Positions 63,423 to 64,000 of a stretch of DNA of 64,000 bases are shown one piece after another. Numbering within the stretch: the stretch's first letter is position 1; each line of letters begins with the position of its first letter. A program made the translations under genes and the position numbers. The DNA is from Kitasatospora sp. CB01950 (GTDB taxonomy: Bacteria; Actinomycetota; Actinomycetes; Streptomycetales; Streptomycetaceae): positions 1-64,000 of the forward strand of contig NZ_LISX01000019.1 in assembly GCF_001905465.1 (NCBI RefSeq). Direction: 5' to 3'. The notes beneath the pieces are model-generated. The model searched no databases, was not told the origin of the DNA, and saw only the letters and a list, made by a program, of their open reading frames with translations.

Positions 63423-64000
63423 GACTGGCTCTCTTCGTGGTCGGCCTGCGGCAGGTACTGCCGGAGGTAGGACTCGACCCACTGGTCGTCGTAGATGGTG
63501 TCGAGGTAGCGGTCGCCGCCGTCCGGGAGCACGGCGACGCAGGTGGCGCCCGGCTCGATCCAGTCGGTGGACTGCTGGAGGGCGGCGATCACCGCGCCGG
63601 ACGAGCCGCCGGCCAGCACGGATTCCTCGGCCAGCAGGCTGCGGCAGCCCCGGATGCACTCCGAGTCGGTCACCTTGACCACCCGGTCCGCGAGGCCCGG
63701 GCGCAGCAGGGCGGGGACGACCGCCGCGCCGTGGCCGGGGATGGTGCGCCGGTGCGAGGACTCCCAGGGCTCCGGCGGGCCGAAGATCACGCTGCCCACG
63801 GCGTCCACGGCGACCACCCGGGTGGGCAGTCCCTGGTCCTGGATGAACTCGGCGCAGCCGCGCAGGGTGCCGGTGGTGCCGGCCGCCAGGAACAGGTAGT
63901 CGGGGGCGGCGGGGAGGGCCTCCACGATCTCCCGCATGGTGGTGTGGTGAGCCCGCGAGTTGTCCTCGTTGGCGTACTGGTTGGGCCACCAGGCGTCGGG
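63419..64000 (-). CDS. sbnA: SbnA-like PLP enzyme of 2,3-diaminopropionate synthesis (partial)
   Basis: Only the C-terminal 193 residues are inside the window; the gene begins beyond 64000. WWPNQYANEDNSRAH is the family-typical segment after the PLP site, followed by LFLAAGTTGTLRGCAEFI and VLAGGSSGAVIAALQ of the cysteine synthase fold. SbnA joins O-phosphoserine and glutamate to form the substrate of SbnB. The pair marks a dedicated Dap supply for the cluster. It is the most upstream gene of the operon that can be seen, so the promoter is also outside. Confidence 0.93.
   Translation of the reverse strand, partial: PDAWWPNQYANEDNSRAHHTTMREIVEALPAAPDYLFLAAGTTGTLRGCAEFIQDQGLPTRVVAVDAVGSVIFGPPEPWESSHRRTIPGHGAAVVPALLRPGLADRVVKVTDSECIRGCRSLLAEESVLAGGSSGAVIAALQQSTDWIEPGATCVAVLPDGGDRYLDTIYDDQWVESYLRQYLPQADHEESQS

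Overview
The window is about 64 kb of very GC-rich DNA (above 70% by eye) with GTG and TTG starts, leaderless-looking promoters, a conservon, SARP-type regulation, DasR-like sites, a ydaO-type riboswitch and many secreted hydrolases. This points to a Streptomyces or Kitasatospora chromosome. It holds about 55 credible genes. All functions below are read from protein motifs and gene context; no database search was run.

Layout. 0.3-5 kb: PAS/PP2C phosphatase, type II NADH dehydrogenase (apparently starting at ATT), TetR regulator. 5-9 kb: membrane-tethered ECF sigma factor with an extracellular NPCBM-like domain, small membrane protein behind a 32-bp perfect inverted repeat, DsbA/FrnE oxidoreductase, universal stress protein. 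9-17.4 kb: asparagine-synthase/lasso-cyclase-like protein with a degenerate ATP loop, NsdA-like regulator, lhgO, trmB, PrsW-like protease, initiator tRNA-Met. 17.4-17.7 kb: a promoter, a strong SD, a 12-codon ORF and a hairpin that look like a free-standing small RNA. 17.7-26 kb: MFS/MerR pair, GNAT, M23 peptidase under a c-di-AMP riboswitch, hydrolase/TetR pair. 26-31 kb: conservon cvnABCD with a CYP157-like and CYP154-like P450 pair. 31-47 kb: PoxB-like enzyme, XRE-cupin regulator, MocR regulator, GH65 plus beta-phosphoglucomutase, sedolisin, ECF sigma plus LCP protein, GH18 chitinase behind two dre-like sites.

47-64 kb: a biosynthetic gene cluster that runs off the right edge. A SARP/AfsR regulator, a LuxR-type regulator and a small exported peptide with two GDVTWG repeats lie on the left. 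On the minus strand a tightly coupled operon reads sbnA, sbnB (2,3-diaminopropionate), ketoreductase, ACP, FabZ-like dehydratase, a GNAT fused to a large unknown domain, a GcvT-like protein, a fused KS-CLF, a phosphopantetheinyl transferase, two very small peptide genes, a condensation-like acyltransferase and a DHA2 exporter. The larger peptide (97 aa) has two copies of an ARTCxxWDC core 38 residues apart. Peptide genes inside a reducing type II polyketide operon with diaminopropionate supply are the best candidate here for an undescribed system, possibly an acylated ribosomal peptide. That product idea is inference.
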